Numbered from the stretch's first letter, positions 1 to 6,709 are shown. The stretch is DNA of 9,186 bases from Verrucomicrobiia bacterium (GCA_026417675.1 JAOACV010000056.1:1-9186); one strand, 5' to 3'. A program made the numbers and translations. Notes: generated from the letters alone by a model not told the origin.

Positions 1-81
1 CCTCTGGGGCCATCCTGATGCAATCGAACCAATCGAGATCCCACAGTTTCCCCAGGTCGCTCCACCCCGCAATCCACCGTT
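1..81. other. Window-edge stretch with no supported gene
   Basis: These 81 bases lie beyond the stop codon of the beta-propeller gene. Short open frames run off the left edge on both strands: the minus strand has a tryptophan-rich frame, and the plus strand has one in frame 2. None has a clear start with a ribosome binding site or a recognisable motif. A downstream gene on the minus strand could begin here, but the sequence is too short to say. Confidence 0.3.
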
Positions 82-1320
82 CTATGGCGTATGCCGGCCG
101 ATGCAAAAGAGGTTCGTGGTGCTGCGCAGGAAGATCTGGCCGCGCGAGATCGCGGGCGAGGCGCGGCAGTCCTCGCCGAGCAGGTTGCGGCTGACCAGTT
201 CGAAGCGCGGCGACGCCTTGAGGACAAACATGGCGCCGTCGTCGTCGAGGAAATAGAGACGACCCTCGGCGGCGACCGGCGACGCGCTGTGATGACGGCC
301 GAGTTTTTCGCGCCACATGCGTTTGCCTTTCTTTGCTTCGAGACAGATCGCGTAACCGGCGTCGGTGACGACGAAGAAATGGCCGGCTGCGGCAATGGGC
401 GACGGGACGTAGGAAGCCTCGTCCCGATGGTGCCAAAGGATGTGGGACTCGGTGACGTTGCCCGTGCCGTCGGGCGCGATGCCAAGCAGATGCAGCTTCG
501 GGAAGCCGCCGGTCATGAAAAACACGTTCTCGGTGAACACCATGCTGGCGACGAACTGCTCGGTGGGGCCGTCTATGATCCAGTGTTGTTGACCGGTGTC
601 GGGGTCGTAGCTGGCGACGCACTTGCTGCCGCTGAGCACCATTTGCGTCTTCCCCGCCGCTTGGAAGATGGCGGGCGCGCAATAGCTGCGCGTGCGGTTG
701 GGCCGGTCAATACGCCAGCGTTCCTTGGCGGTGAGTTTGTCGTAGGCGACGATGTAGGCATGGCCGTTCGGTGGAGCATCCTGGTCGCAGTTGAGGATGA
801 CGAGGTTCTTGTGCAGCAGCACGGAACTGCAGAAGCCGTGCCGGGAGTGGAACGTGCCCGGCGAGACGCGCCAGAGTTCGTGGCCGTTCATGTCATAGCA
901 GACCAGGCGGACATGGGGCGCTTCTAGGAACGACACCCAGACCCGCTGGCCGTCGGTGGCGGGCGTGCTGCTGGCGTAACTGTTCAGGCCGTGCTTCTTC
1001 TCCGGCGGCGCTTGCAAGACCACTCGCTCCCAGAGTTTCCTGCCGTTGCGCCGGTCGTAGCAGAGCAACATCCGCTTGTCACCCTCCGCGACATAGGTCG
1101 TCACGAATACCCGGTCGCCCCAGACGATCGGCGACGAATGCCCCAAGCCCGGCACCGGCGCCTTCCAAGCAATGTTTTCCGTGCCGCTCCAACGGGTCGG
1201 GATATTGGTTTCAAGAGAAGTGCCATCGCCGCGCGGGCCGCGCCACATCGGCCATTCCTCGGCCCAACTTGCCGCGCCACACGCCAGCAACGCCGCTGCC
1301 ATCCATCGTGTCGTCCACAT
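82..1320 (-). CDS. Secreted PQQ-like beta-propeller repeat protein
   Basis: This is a 412-residue protein beginning at the ATG of MWTTRWMAAALL. An in-frame TTG seven codons upstream would add only MACKVGG before the signal peptide and is less likely. Residues 1 to about 20 form a typical signal peptide ending ASWA, followed by EEWPMWRGPRGDGTS, an opening very common in exported PQQ-like proteins of Planctomycetes and Verrucomicrobia. Beta-propeller blades follow, each with a Y/C-D-x-x-x-G-x-x-x-W pattern: CYDRRNGRKLW, CYDMNGHELW, AYDKLTAKERW, SYDPDTGQQHW and CLEAKKGKRMW. The fold is that of the PQQ_2/PQQ_3 and BamB-like families. Most such proteins bind no PQQ and have unknown ligands, so a dehydrogenase function should not be assumed. 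The protein probably acts in the periplasm or at the cell surface. It stands alone on its strand and is divergent from queE. Family assignment is firm; the biological role is unknown. Confidence 0.9.
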   Translation of the reverse strand: MWTTRWMAAALLACGAASWAEEWPMWRGPRGDGTSLETNIPTRWSGTENIAWKAPVPGLGHSSPIVWGDRVFVTTYVAEGDKRMLLCYDRRNGRKLWERVVLQAPPEKKHGLNSYASSTPATDGQRVWVSFLEAPHVRLVCYDMNGHELWRVSPGTFHSRHGFCSSVLLHKNLVILNCDQDAPPNGHAYIVAYDKLTAKERWRIDRPNRTRSYCAPAIFQAAGKTQMVLSGSKCVASYDPDTGQQHWIIDGPTEQFVASMVFTENVFFMTGGFPKLHLLGIAPDGTGNVTESHILWHHRDEASYVPSPIAAAGHFFVVTDAGYAICLEAKKGKRMWREKLGRHHSASPVAAEGRLYFLDDDGAMFVLKASPRFELVSRNLLGEDCRASPAISRGQIFLRSTTNLFCIGRHTP

Positions 1321-1616
1321 GCCGCCTACTTTACAAGCCAACCGCGGCGCGCAAGCAAGAATCTTTGTCCGCAGGTCTGAGCCTCGTGTTCAAGCCCTGC
1401 CCTGACAGCCGGATGGAATCGCGCATCAGTCAATGACGCCCAAGGCCGAGGAATGGCGGTTTGCAACCGCTGCAGACCGTGTGCAGACACGTCGGTTGCA
1501 AACCGCCATCCCTCGGATGGCCGCCCCCAAGTGAACGGACACTTTTAATGCTTCGGGATGCCCCGCTTGGCGCCGCCCGGTTTGACGCCCTAGGAGTCGT
1601 TTGTTAGCCTTCGGCT
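1321..1616. other. Divergent intergenic region between the beta-propeller gene and queE
   Basis: About 296 bases separate two genes transcribed away from each other, so both promoters should lie here. The dominant structure is the long inverted repeat at 1446-1516, listed separately. A TTGACG box at 1582-1587 is followed 17 bases later by a poor -10 (TAGCCT), but it would put the transcript start at or inside the queE start codon, so I do not call it a promoter. No preQ1-riboswitch-like sequence is evident before queE. No convincing small gene was found; the plus-strand frames here are continuations of antisense frames. Confidence 0.5.
1446..1516. repeat. Long inverted repeat, 24-bp arms, 23-base loop
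   Basis: The left arm is 1446-1469 and the right arm 1493-1516; 23 of 24 positions pair, and the one mismatch is A1452 against C1510. The arm core is ATGGCGGTTTGCAACCG. The 23-base loop (1470-1492) contains the direct repeat TGCAGAC at 1471-1477 and 1482-1488, and a small CTGCA/TGCAG inverted pair. Transcribed from either strand it would fold into a very stable hairpin. It lies between divergent genes, where a transcription terminator is not expected, and no T-run follows either arm. It could be a REP-like or MITE-like dispersed element or a regulatory structure. The pairing is seen directly; the class is not known. Confidence 0.85.
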
Positions 1617-2318
1617 GTGACGCAAACGCTGGTCGTCAACGAAATCTACAAAAGCATCCAGGGCGAAGGCACGCGCGCGGGTCTGCCGTGCGTGCTCGTC
1701 CGGCTGGCAGGCTGCAACTTGCGTTGCTCCTGGTGCGACACGGCCTACGCTTTCGCCGGGGGCGCGCGGATCAGCCTCGACGAAATCGTGGAGCGCGTCG
1801 CGAAGTTCGATTGCAGGCTTGTGGAAATCACCGGCGGCGAACCGTTGTTGCAGGCGGAGGCGATGCCGCTCATGACGCGCCTGGCCGACGCGGGCCATAC
1901 GGTGCTGCTGGAAACCAGCGGCGCGCTCGACATCGGCCCGGTGGACCCGCGCGTGGTGCGCATCATGGACCTGAAATGCCCGGCCAGCGGCGAGTGCGAT
2001 CGCAACCGTTGGGAGAACATCCCGCTGCTTCGCGCCACCGACGAGGTGAAGTTTGTCATCGCCACCCGCGAAGACTATGCGTGGGCCAAACAGCAACTGG
2101 AAAAGTGGCGGCTGGCCAGCATCTGCGCCGTGTTGTTCTCCTGGGCACACCCCCTCGCCGCGCAGCAGCGTGATCCGTCCTTGAAAACCGCGCCGCCCGG
2201 CCTGCATCCGATCTCCCTCCGCGAGTTGGTGGAGCAGATGCTTGCCGACAAACTGCCTGTGCGGTTCCAACTCCCGTTGCACAAATACATTTGGGAACCT
2301 GCGTCGAGGGGCGTGTGA
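1617..2318 (+). CDS. queE: 7-carboxy-7-deazaguanine synthase (radical SAM), QueE
   Basis: This 233-residue enzyme converts 6-carboxy-5,6,7,8-tetrahydropterin to 7-carboxy-7-deazaguanine, the ring-contraction step on the way to preQ0, queuosine in tRNA and deazapurine DNA modifications. The N-terminus NEIYKSIQGEGTRAGLPCV is the QueE hallmark. The radical-SAM motif CNLRCSWC (C33, C37, C40) has canonical CX3CX2C spacing for a 4Fe-4S cluster. GGEPLLQ begins at residue 73, and the C-terminus VRFQLPLHKYIWEPASRGV is typical of the family. The start must be this GTG, because an in-frame TAG at 1605 leaves no other standard start upstream; AGGAG at 1592-1596 is rather distant. No other queuosine genes are in the window, so the pathway partners must be elsewhere. 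A 69-base gap to the following aminotransferase permits co-transcription. Confidence 0.95.
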   Translation: MTQTLVVNEIYKSIQGEGTRAGLPCVLVRLAGCNLRCSWCDTAYAFAGGARISLDEIVERVAKFDCRLVEITGGEPLLQAEAMPLMTRLADAGHTVLLETSGALDIGPVDPRVVRIMDLKCPASGECDRNRWENIPLLRATDEVKFVIATREDYAWAKQQLEKWRLASICAVLFSWAHPLAAQQRDPSLKTAPPGLHPISLRELVEQMLADKLPVRFQLPLHKYIWEPASRGV

Positions 2319-2387
2319 GCCGCCAACGGTGATGAAAGTCCCGGTTTTGGATCTTCTTTGGAGTTTCGGCGCCCACCACTGACTGCC

Positions 2388-3638
2388 ATGCTACCCCTGC
2401 TCAAAACCCGCGTCCCCGGCCCGCGCTCGCGCGCGCTGGCGCGTCAATTGCGCCGGTGCGAGTGTCGCAACATCACGTTCATCAGTCGCCACTGGCCGGT
2501 GTTCTGGGAACGCGGGCGCGGATGCAACGTCTGGGACGCGGACGGCAACCGCTTTCTCGACCTCACCGCCGCCTTCGGCGTCGCCAGCCTCGGTCACAAC
2601 AACCCGCGCGTGATCACCGCCGCCCGCCGCCAGCTCCGCAAGCTTGTCCATGCCATGGGTGACGTGCATCCCAACGAGTTGAAGGTGCGGCTGGCCGGAG
2701 AATTGGCGGCGCTGACGTTCGGACGATGGGCGAAACAATCCAAAATCCAAAATTCAAGATCCAAGACTATCTTCGCCAACTCCGGCTCCGAAGCCGTCGA
2801 GGCGGCGCTGAAGACCGCCCTGCTGGCGACCGGCAAGCCCGGCGTCATCGCGTTCGTCGGCGCCTACCACGGCCTGACCTACGGCGCGCTTGATGCGACG
2901 GCTTGGAACTTCTTCCGCGCGCCGTTTCATTCGCAACTGCCCGGCTTCACTGTCCACGTTGCGCCAACGGAGGCCGCCGTGCGGGCCGCGTTCCGGAGCG
3001 CAAGGCATGGCATCGGCGCGGTGATCGTTGAGCCGGTGGCCGGCCGCGGCGGCGTTCTCGTGCCGCCGGATGATTTCCTGGCGATGCTGCGGCGCGTCTG
3101 CGACGAGCATCGCGCCTTGTTGATCGCGGATGAAATCTTCACCGGTTTTTGCCGCACCGGCCGCTGGTTCGCGGTCGAGCATTGGAACGTCGTGCCCGAT
3201 GTCATTTGCGTGGGCAAAGCGATGAGCAACGGTTTCCCAATTTCCGCGTGCGTCGGCCGCGCCGACGTGATGGATGCGTGGCCCGAAAGCGCCGGCGAGG
3301 CGCTTCACACGAGCACGCACCTGGGCAGCCCGCTCGGCTGTGCGATGGCGCTGGCCGCGCTTGCGGAGATGCAGCGGCTGCGGCTCGACGAGCGCGCGCA
3401 ACGTTTGCAGGACCGCCTGCCCGGCCGCGGCCTGGGTTTGATGAAAGGCGTGGAACTGCGAGATGCAGCGACCTGCCAGAACGTAGTCCGAGGCTTGCTG
3501 CGGCGCGGCATCCTCGCGCTCAACGGCGGAGAGCGCGGCAACGTGCTGACCCTAACCCCGCCGCTGACGATCAGCGAGCGCGAATTGGATTTCGCCGCCG
3601 GTCAGATTCGGGAACTGACAGAACTCCCCAACCGCTGA
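2388..3638 (+). CDS. Class-III PLP-dependent aminotransferase (aspartate aminotransferase family)
   Basis: This 416-residue fold-type I enzyme transfers an amino group using pyridoxal phosphate; the substrate cannot be read from sequence. The nearest named relatives are 4-aminobutyrate and acetylornithine aminotransferases. The N-terminus LPLLKTRVPGPRSRALARQL and FLDLTAAFGVASLGHNNPRV fit the group. PLP-site elements (numbered from this ATG) are SGSEA 132-136, YHG 160-162, E215 in VEPV, D248 in IADEIFTGF, the Schiff-base lysine K277 in CVGKAMSNG, and the TSTHLGSPLGCA region that contacts phosphate. A TTG ten codons upstream (2358) is possible, but the conserved N-terminus begins near this ATG; neither start has a good ribosome site. 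Two oddities: residues 116-126 (KQSKIQNSRSK) are encoded by an AT-rich heptamer repeat just before the conserved TIFANSGSEA, and the segment before GRGLGLMKGVEL looks shorter than usual. No frameshift or internal stop is seen. Confidence 0.92.
   Translation: MLPLLKTRVPGPRSRALARQLRRCECRNITFISRHWPVFWERGRGCNVWDADGNRFLDLTAAFGVASLGHNNPRVITAARRQLRKLVHAMGDVHPNELKVRLAGELAALTFGRWAKQSKIQNSRSKTIFANSGSEAVEAALKTALLATGKPGVIAFVGAYHGLTYGALDATAWNFFRAPFHSQLPGFTVHVAPTEAAVRAAFRSARHGIGAVIVEPVAGRGGVLVPPDDFLAMLRRVCDEHRALLIADEIFTGFCRTGRWFAVEHWNVVPDVICVGKAMSNGFPISACVGRADVMDAWPESAGEALHTSTHLGSPLGCAMALAALAEMQRLRLDERAQRLQDRLPGRGLGLMKGVELRDAATCQNVVRGLLRRGILALNGGERGNVLTLTPPLTISERELDFAAGQIRELTELPNR
2737..2764 (+). repeat. 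Heptanucleotide tandem repeat inside the aminotransferase gene
   Basis: Four consecutive 7-bp units read AATCCAA, AATCCAA, AATTCAA, GATCCAA. The stretch is strikingly AT-rich against its GC-rich surroundings. Because 7 is not a multiple of 3, the frame rotates through the units and the protein reads as a non-repetitive, polar, basic stretch (QSKIQNSRS). It falls just before the strand leading to the PLP-binding SGSEA motif, at a place where relatives normally have a short turn. Confidence 0.85.
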
Positions 3639-3650
3639 ACACGGCGCGGC

Positions 3651-3854
3651 TCAGCTTTCTTCCTCCTCGCGCTCGCGCACCAGTTCCTTTTCGGCGCGAA
3701 TCCAATCTCCACGGGTGAGCGGCTCTCCCGCTTCCAGCTTGACGCGGAACATCTTGAAGGCTTGGTCGCGCACTTCACTCTTGCGGACGCCCGGCGTGAA
3801 GGGTTCGGGCTGCTCGCTGCCTGCGGTTGTCTTCTTGATGGTTGTCCTAGTCAT
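3651..3854 (-). CDS. Small charged protein, DUF2934-like
   Basis: This 67-residue protein starts at the ATG at 3854, which has GGAG at 3863-3866 with 8-base spacing. The frame is open for 31 more codons upstream, but that part runs through the palindrome and has no comparable site. The first 20 residues are basic and threonine-rich (MTRTTIKKTT) and probably disordered. Residues 27-58 run from EVRDQAFKMF to WIRAEKELV. This pattern of an aromatic helix, a turn and W-x-x-A-E-x-E-L resembles the small DUF2934 family, often seen in Verrucomicrobia and Proteobacteria. The tail is a run of acidic residues (EREEEES). There is no signal peptide or membrane segment. Function is unknown. It is convergent with the aminotransferase, with 12 bases between stop codons. 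The family link is from memory of the motif and is moderate at best; that it is a real gene is likely. Confidence 0.6.
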   Translation of the reverse strand: MTRTTIKKTTAGSEQPEPFTPGVRKSEVRDQAFKMFRVKLEAGEPLTRGDWIRAEKELVREREEEES

Positions 3855-3874
3855 GCGATTTGCTCCAGTGGCCC

Positions 3875-3880
3875 AATTTA
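3875..3880 (-). promoter_or_regulatory. Possible -10 box for the DUF2934-like gene
   Basis: On the minus strand TAAATT lies about 20 bases before the ATG and matches four of six positions of TATAAT. No good -35 stands at the right distance, so this is tentative. Confidence 0.2.
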
Positions 3881-3939
3881 GCCCAGGCGAGGTGTGTCGT
3901 CTAACACCCGAAATCAACCCGCCAGGTTGGCCCGTCTCT

Positions 3940-3955
3940 TGTAACACCTGTTACA
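3940..3955. promoter_or_regulatory. Perfect 16-bp palindrome, possible operator
   Basis: TGTAAC-ACCT-GTTACA has two 6-bp arms that match exactly around a 4-base centre, the size and shape of a dimeric helix-turn-helix binding site. It lies 86-101 bases upstream of the small DUF2934-like gene and 58-73 bases beyond the nfo stop codon. No T-run follows on either strand, which argues against an intrinsic terminator. The regulator is unknown; the sequence differs from the TGTTC-N4-GAACA LexA box I recall for Verrucomicrobia. Confidence 0.4.
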
Positions 3956-4012
3956 GAACACCGTGCCGGCCGTCTTGAAAATCGGGGTTCATGCGCGGAC
4001 CCACGAGGCGAC

Positions 4013-4876
4013 TCATTTCCTCGCTGGCGCGGCCAGAGAGCGCAGCAACCGCAGATTCAGCTTGTCGAACGGGCTTTCATTCTCGAAGTCGCCCTTGGGC
4101 GTCTCCAGCACGCCGGGCACGCGGCAGAAGCGCGGATGATTGACGATGGCGCGGAAGCCGGCGCGGCCGATTTGCCCTTTGCCAATGTGCTCGTGACGGT
4201 CCACGCGCGAGCCGAGCGGCGCCTTCGAATCGTTGAGATGAACCGCCACCAGAAACTTCCAGCCGATGATTCGCGCGAATTCCTTCGCGACGCGCCCGAC
4301 GCCGGCGGCGTCGCGGATGTCGTAGCCCGCGGCGAGCAAATGGGCCGTGTCGAGGCACACCGCGAGCCGTTCCGGGCCGACACGCTCGATCAGTTCGGCT
4401 AGGTGCTCGAATCGGTGGCCGAGACAAGTGCCTTGGCCTGCCGTGATCTCCAACGCGATCTTCACCGGCGAACCTCTCGTCTGGCCGAGGACCTCCCGCA
4501 GGCTCGCCGCGATGCGGCGCAAACCCGCCGCTTCGCCCGCGCCCATGTGCGCGCCAGGATGGGCCACAACGAAGGGCAGCGCCAGCGCGTCGGCGCGTTG
4601 CAGTTCGTCCACCATCGCCTCGATGCTGCGCCGGAGGTTCAAAGGGTTGGTCGCGCCCAGGTTGATGAGGTAGCAGTTATGCGCGAAGACCGGCGCGATG
4701 GCGGTTGCCGCGCGCAGCCGCTTGAACTCGGCGATTTCATCCGCGCGCAGCGGACGCGACTGCCACTGCATGTTGCCGCGGGTGAAGATTTGAATGGCCT
4801 CGCAACCGACGCGCCGGCCGCGCTCGATGGCCTTGTCCACGCCGCCGGCGATGGACATGTGCGCGCCGAACTTCAC
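4013..4876 (-). CDS. nfo: Endonuclease IV (AP endonuclease)
   Basis: This 287-residue TIM-barrel enzyme cleaves DNA 5' of abasic sites in base excision repair using three zinc ions. The start is GTG (VKFGAHMSIAGGVDKA, the standard family N-terminus); its GTG overlaps the TGA of the deacetylase gene by four bases as GTGA, implying translational coupling. Longer in-frame starts would lie wholly inside the deacetylase gene and are rejected. All nine zinc ligands of the E. coli enzyme are present at matching spacing: H66, H106 (HPGAH), E143 (EITAGQG), D176 and H179 (CLDTAHLLAAGYD), H213, D226 and H228 (DRHEH), and E258 (LETP). The length is normal for the family. It is the last gene of the leftward cluster. 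Full ligand conservation argues against a sugar-isomerase reading of the barrel, despite the sugar-metabolism neighbours. Confidence 0.96.
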   Translation of the reverse strand: MKFGAHMSIAGGVDKAIERGRRVGCEAIQIFTRGNMQWQSRPLRADEIAEFKRLRAATAIAPVFAHNCYLINLGATNPLNLRRSIEAMVDELQRADALALPFVVAHPGAHMGAGEAAGLRRIAASLREVLGQTRGSPVKIALEITAGQGTCLGHRFEHLAELIERVGPERLAVCLDTAHLLAAGYDIRDAAGVGRVAKEFARIIGWKFLVAVHLNDSKAPLGSRVDRHEHIGKGQIGRAGFRAIVNHPRFCRVPGVLETPKGDFENESPFDKLNLRLLRSLAAPARK

Positions 4877-5637
4877 GCGGTGAGCGCGCCCAGCAGTTTG
4901 CCCAGCACATTGTCCTGCGGATAGGAATGGCCGAGATGTTGCCGGAAGCCTTCGGCGTATTTCACTCCGCAGCGCGCGCCGTTGGCGGCGTTCCAACGCT
5001 TCATGGTCGCGGTGTATTCGTCCATGCCGTGGTGGGCGAGCAGCCAGTTGCGCTGGCTGGCGTGGCACTTGAGCATGCGCTCCTTGGTTTTCATCACGCC
5101 GCTGACGTCAATGTAAAAGTCCGCCAGCACGGGTTTGCCATAGCGGTCTTTGTGCTCCACGGCGTCGGCGTAGTAAAGATACGGAACGCCGGGCAACGGC
5201 TTGGCGGCCGGCGTGTGGAGCGTTTGGAAATTCGGCGCGCCGGCGATGAACGTTGCGGTGCGCGTGAGTTCCGCCGTGATTTCGTGATCCGCCATATAGC
5301 AAGTCGGCGAACTGGTGATCACGAGGAACGGGTTCACGCGGCGGACGAGTTCCACCATCGCACGCAAGTGCCAGGCGTCGTAGAAGATCATCAGGTCGCG
5401 GCTGCCCACGCAATAATGCGTCGCGCCAATGACCGCTGCGGCCTTGCGCGCCTCGTTAAAACGGATGCGGGCGATTTCATCCGGGCCGTGCTGCATCGAG
5501 CCGCAGTCGCCGGCGGAGACGTTGGCCATGTGGATCTTGTAGCCGAGTTTCTTCAGCCGGATCAGCGTGCCGGCGCACTGAAACTCGATGTCATCGGGAT
5601 GGGCCATGACGGCCAGAACGGTTTTGTTGTCTTTCAT
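4873..5637 (-). CDS. PIG-L/LmbE family deacetylase
   Basis: This 254-residue protein belongs to the zinc-dependent N-acetylglucosaminyl deacetylase family (PIG-L, MshB, BshB, LmbE). AHPDD at residues 12-16 supplies H13 and D16 as metal ligands; D117-H118 in PTCYMADHEIT is the likely second site, in place of the more common HPDH. A conserved R-x-x-E helix (IARIRFNEARKAA) follows the GD turn, as in the family. There is no signal peptide, so it is cytoplasmic. Relatives deacetylate sugar conjugates in thiol cofactors, glycolipids or polysaccharide; the substrate here is unknown. In Planctomycetes and Verrucomicrobia these genes often sit beside Gfo/Idh/MocA genes, as here: it starts 22 bases after the dehydrogenase stop. 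No clear Shine-Dalgarno precedes the ATG, fitting translation coupled to the upstream gene. Its stop overlaps the nfo start. Confidence 0.9.
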   Translation of the reverse strand: MKDNKTVLAVMAHPDDIEFQCAGTLIRLKKLGYKIHMANVSAGDCGSMQHGPDEIARIRFNEARKAAAVIGATHYCVGSRDLMIFYDAWHLRAMVELVRRVNPFLVITSSPTCYMADHEITAELTRTATFIAGAPNFQTLHTPAAKPLPGVPYLYYADAVEHKDRYGKPVLADFYIDVSGVMKTKERMLKCHASQRNWLLAHHGMDEYTATMKRWNAANGARCGVKYAEGFRQHLGHSYPQDNVLGKLLGALTA

Positions 5638-5659
5638 CTGAGGTTCTTGCTTGATGGTC

Positions 5660-6688
5660 TTATCGCAACGGCAGCTTCACGGGGCAATGCTCGCGGGCGC
5701 TGATCTCGGTCGCGAGGCAAATCTCGTGCGTCTGCACCGCGTCGGCGATGTTGCAATGGCTCTCGCGATCCTTGAGGATGCAATCCACGAAATGATCAGC
5801 CTCGCCTTGGAAGGGATGGTGGGTCACGTCGCCGCTTTCGGGCCGGATGGTCGGCACCGTGGCCCAGTCGAGCTGGCCTTTCCACTTCTTGGTGGCAATG
5901 CGATTGTCGCGGATGCTGCCCTCGTCGCCGAGGATGGTGACCGGGAAGGTGTAGGGGCATCGCGCCTCGAAACACGTGGTCACCTTGCCGAGCGAGCCAT
6001 CCGCGAACTTGATGAGCGTGACGCTGGTGGTCGGGTAGTCGTAGCGCAGCGGGTTGGTCTTGCTGGTGCAGGTGTAGCCCTGCACCTCGACGGCCTTCTT
6101 TTGCATGAACCAACGCACCGCGTCCACGGCGTGGCAGCCGCCTGCGAGGACGGCGGTTCCGGCGTGCTTGCGCAGATGGAGCCAGCGATAGGTCGGCGCT
6201 TCGGGGCCGATGCCGTGGATGTAGTCGGCCTCGATGTAGAACAGGTTGCCGAGCAAACGTTGCGCGAGCACCGACTTGATCCACTCGAACATCGGGTTCC
6301 AGCGCAGCACGAAGCTGACGACGGTCTTCACCCTGTTCTTGCGGACGGCCTTGTCGAGTTGGCGCAGGCTCGGCAGCGTGATGGCGACCGGCTTCTCCAT
6401 GACAATGTGCTTGCCCGCCTCGGCCGCCGCGACGCCCTGCTCGACGTGCTGCTCGTGCGGCGTGCAGATCACCACAATGTCAAGGTCGTCCTGCTGGAGC
6501 ATCTGTTCGTAGTCGTCATAGGCGCGCGCGTGCAGGACGTTCAACGCGCGCCGTTTCGCCTCCGCCCGCGCCCGGTCGCGCGAACAGATCGCCACGACGC
6601 GCGTGTGCGGGTTCTTCTCGAAAGCCTTGATGTGTTCGGTGGACACCCATCCGGTGCCGAGGATGCCAACGCCTAGTTTGCGATCCAT
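5660..6688 (-). CDS. Gfo/Idh/MocA family NAD(P)-dependent oxidoreductase
   Basis: This 342-residue protein is a probable sugar or inositol dehydrogenase, or a related carbohydrate oxidoreductase. The Rossmann fold opens with GILGTGWVS (residues 8-16), followed by the ICSRDRARAEA cofactor-selecting strand. E98-K99-P100 is the family's catalytic EKP motif. GGCHAVD (182-188) supplies H185 and D188, which usually act at the substrate. The C-terminal half is the usual alpha/beta domain. I chose the ATG of MDRKLGVGILG because GGAGA stands 4 bases upstream (6693-6697) and the Rossmann strand begins immediately. A start 23 codons further up is open but would read through the repeat structure. There is no signal peptide. 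The substrate is not predictable. It is the second gene of the leftward cluster, 108 bases after the metallo-beta-lactamase-fold gene. Confidence 0.93.
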   Translation of the reverse strand: MDRKLGVGILGTGWVSTEHIKAFEKNPHTRVVAICSRDRARAEAKRRALNVLHARAYDDYEQMLQQDDLDIVVICTPHEQHVEQGVAAAEAGKHIVMEKPVAITLPSLRQLDKAVRKNRVKTVVSFVLRWNPMFEWIKSVLAQRLLGNLFYIEADYIHGIGPEAPTYRWLHLRKHAGTAVLAGGCHAVDAVRWFMQKKAVEVQGYTCTSKTNPLRYDYPTTSVTLIKFADGSLGKVTTCFEARCPYTFPVTILGDEGSIRDNRIATKKWKGQLDWATVPTIRPESGDVTHHPFQGEADHFVDCILKDRESHCNIADAVQTHEICLATEISAREHCPVKLPLR

Positions 6689-6709
6689 AGTGTCTCCATT
6701 CTGTTTCGT

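Noticed and set aside
91..927. Long plus-strand open frame antisense to the beta-propeller gene
   Set aside because: It is a shadow frame caused by high GC third-codon bias. The minus-strand protein has a signal peptide and repeat motifs, while this frame has no recognisable domain.
1540..1616. preQ1 riboswitch or a clear promoter just before queE
   Set aside because: I could not find the short C-rich/A-rich preQ1 layout. The TTGACG box has a poor -10 and would place the transcript start at the start codon.
2754..3401. Minus-strand open frame of 215 codons within the aminotransferase gene
   Set aside because: It is opposite the PLP-site motifs of a clearly real gene and has no recognisable content.
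3940..3955. Intrinsic terminator for the leftward nfo operon
   Set aside because: The stem is only 6 bp and not GC-rich, and no run of T follows on the transcribed side.
4877..5068. 64-codon N-terminal extension of endonuclease IV
   Set aside because: It would lie wholly inside the deacetylase gene in another frame and has an arginine-rich, non-conserved sequence. The family N-terminus starts exactly at the GTG at 4876.
4927..5703. 258-codon plus-strand open frame opposite the deacetylase gene
   Set aside because: The minus strand holds the AHPDD deacetylase; this frame has no motif and is a GC-driven shadow.
5651..6676. 341-codon plus-strand open frame opposite the dehydrogenase gene
   Set aside because: It is antisense to a protein with all Gfo/Idh/MocA motifs. 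Its translation is low-complexity and rich in A, R, V, D and H, with no family signature.
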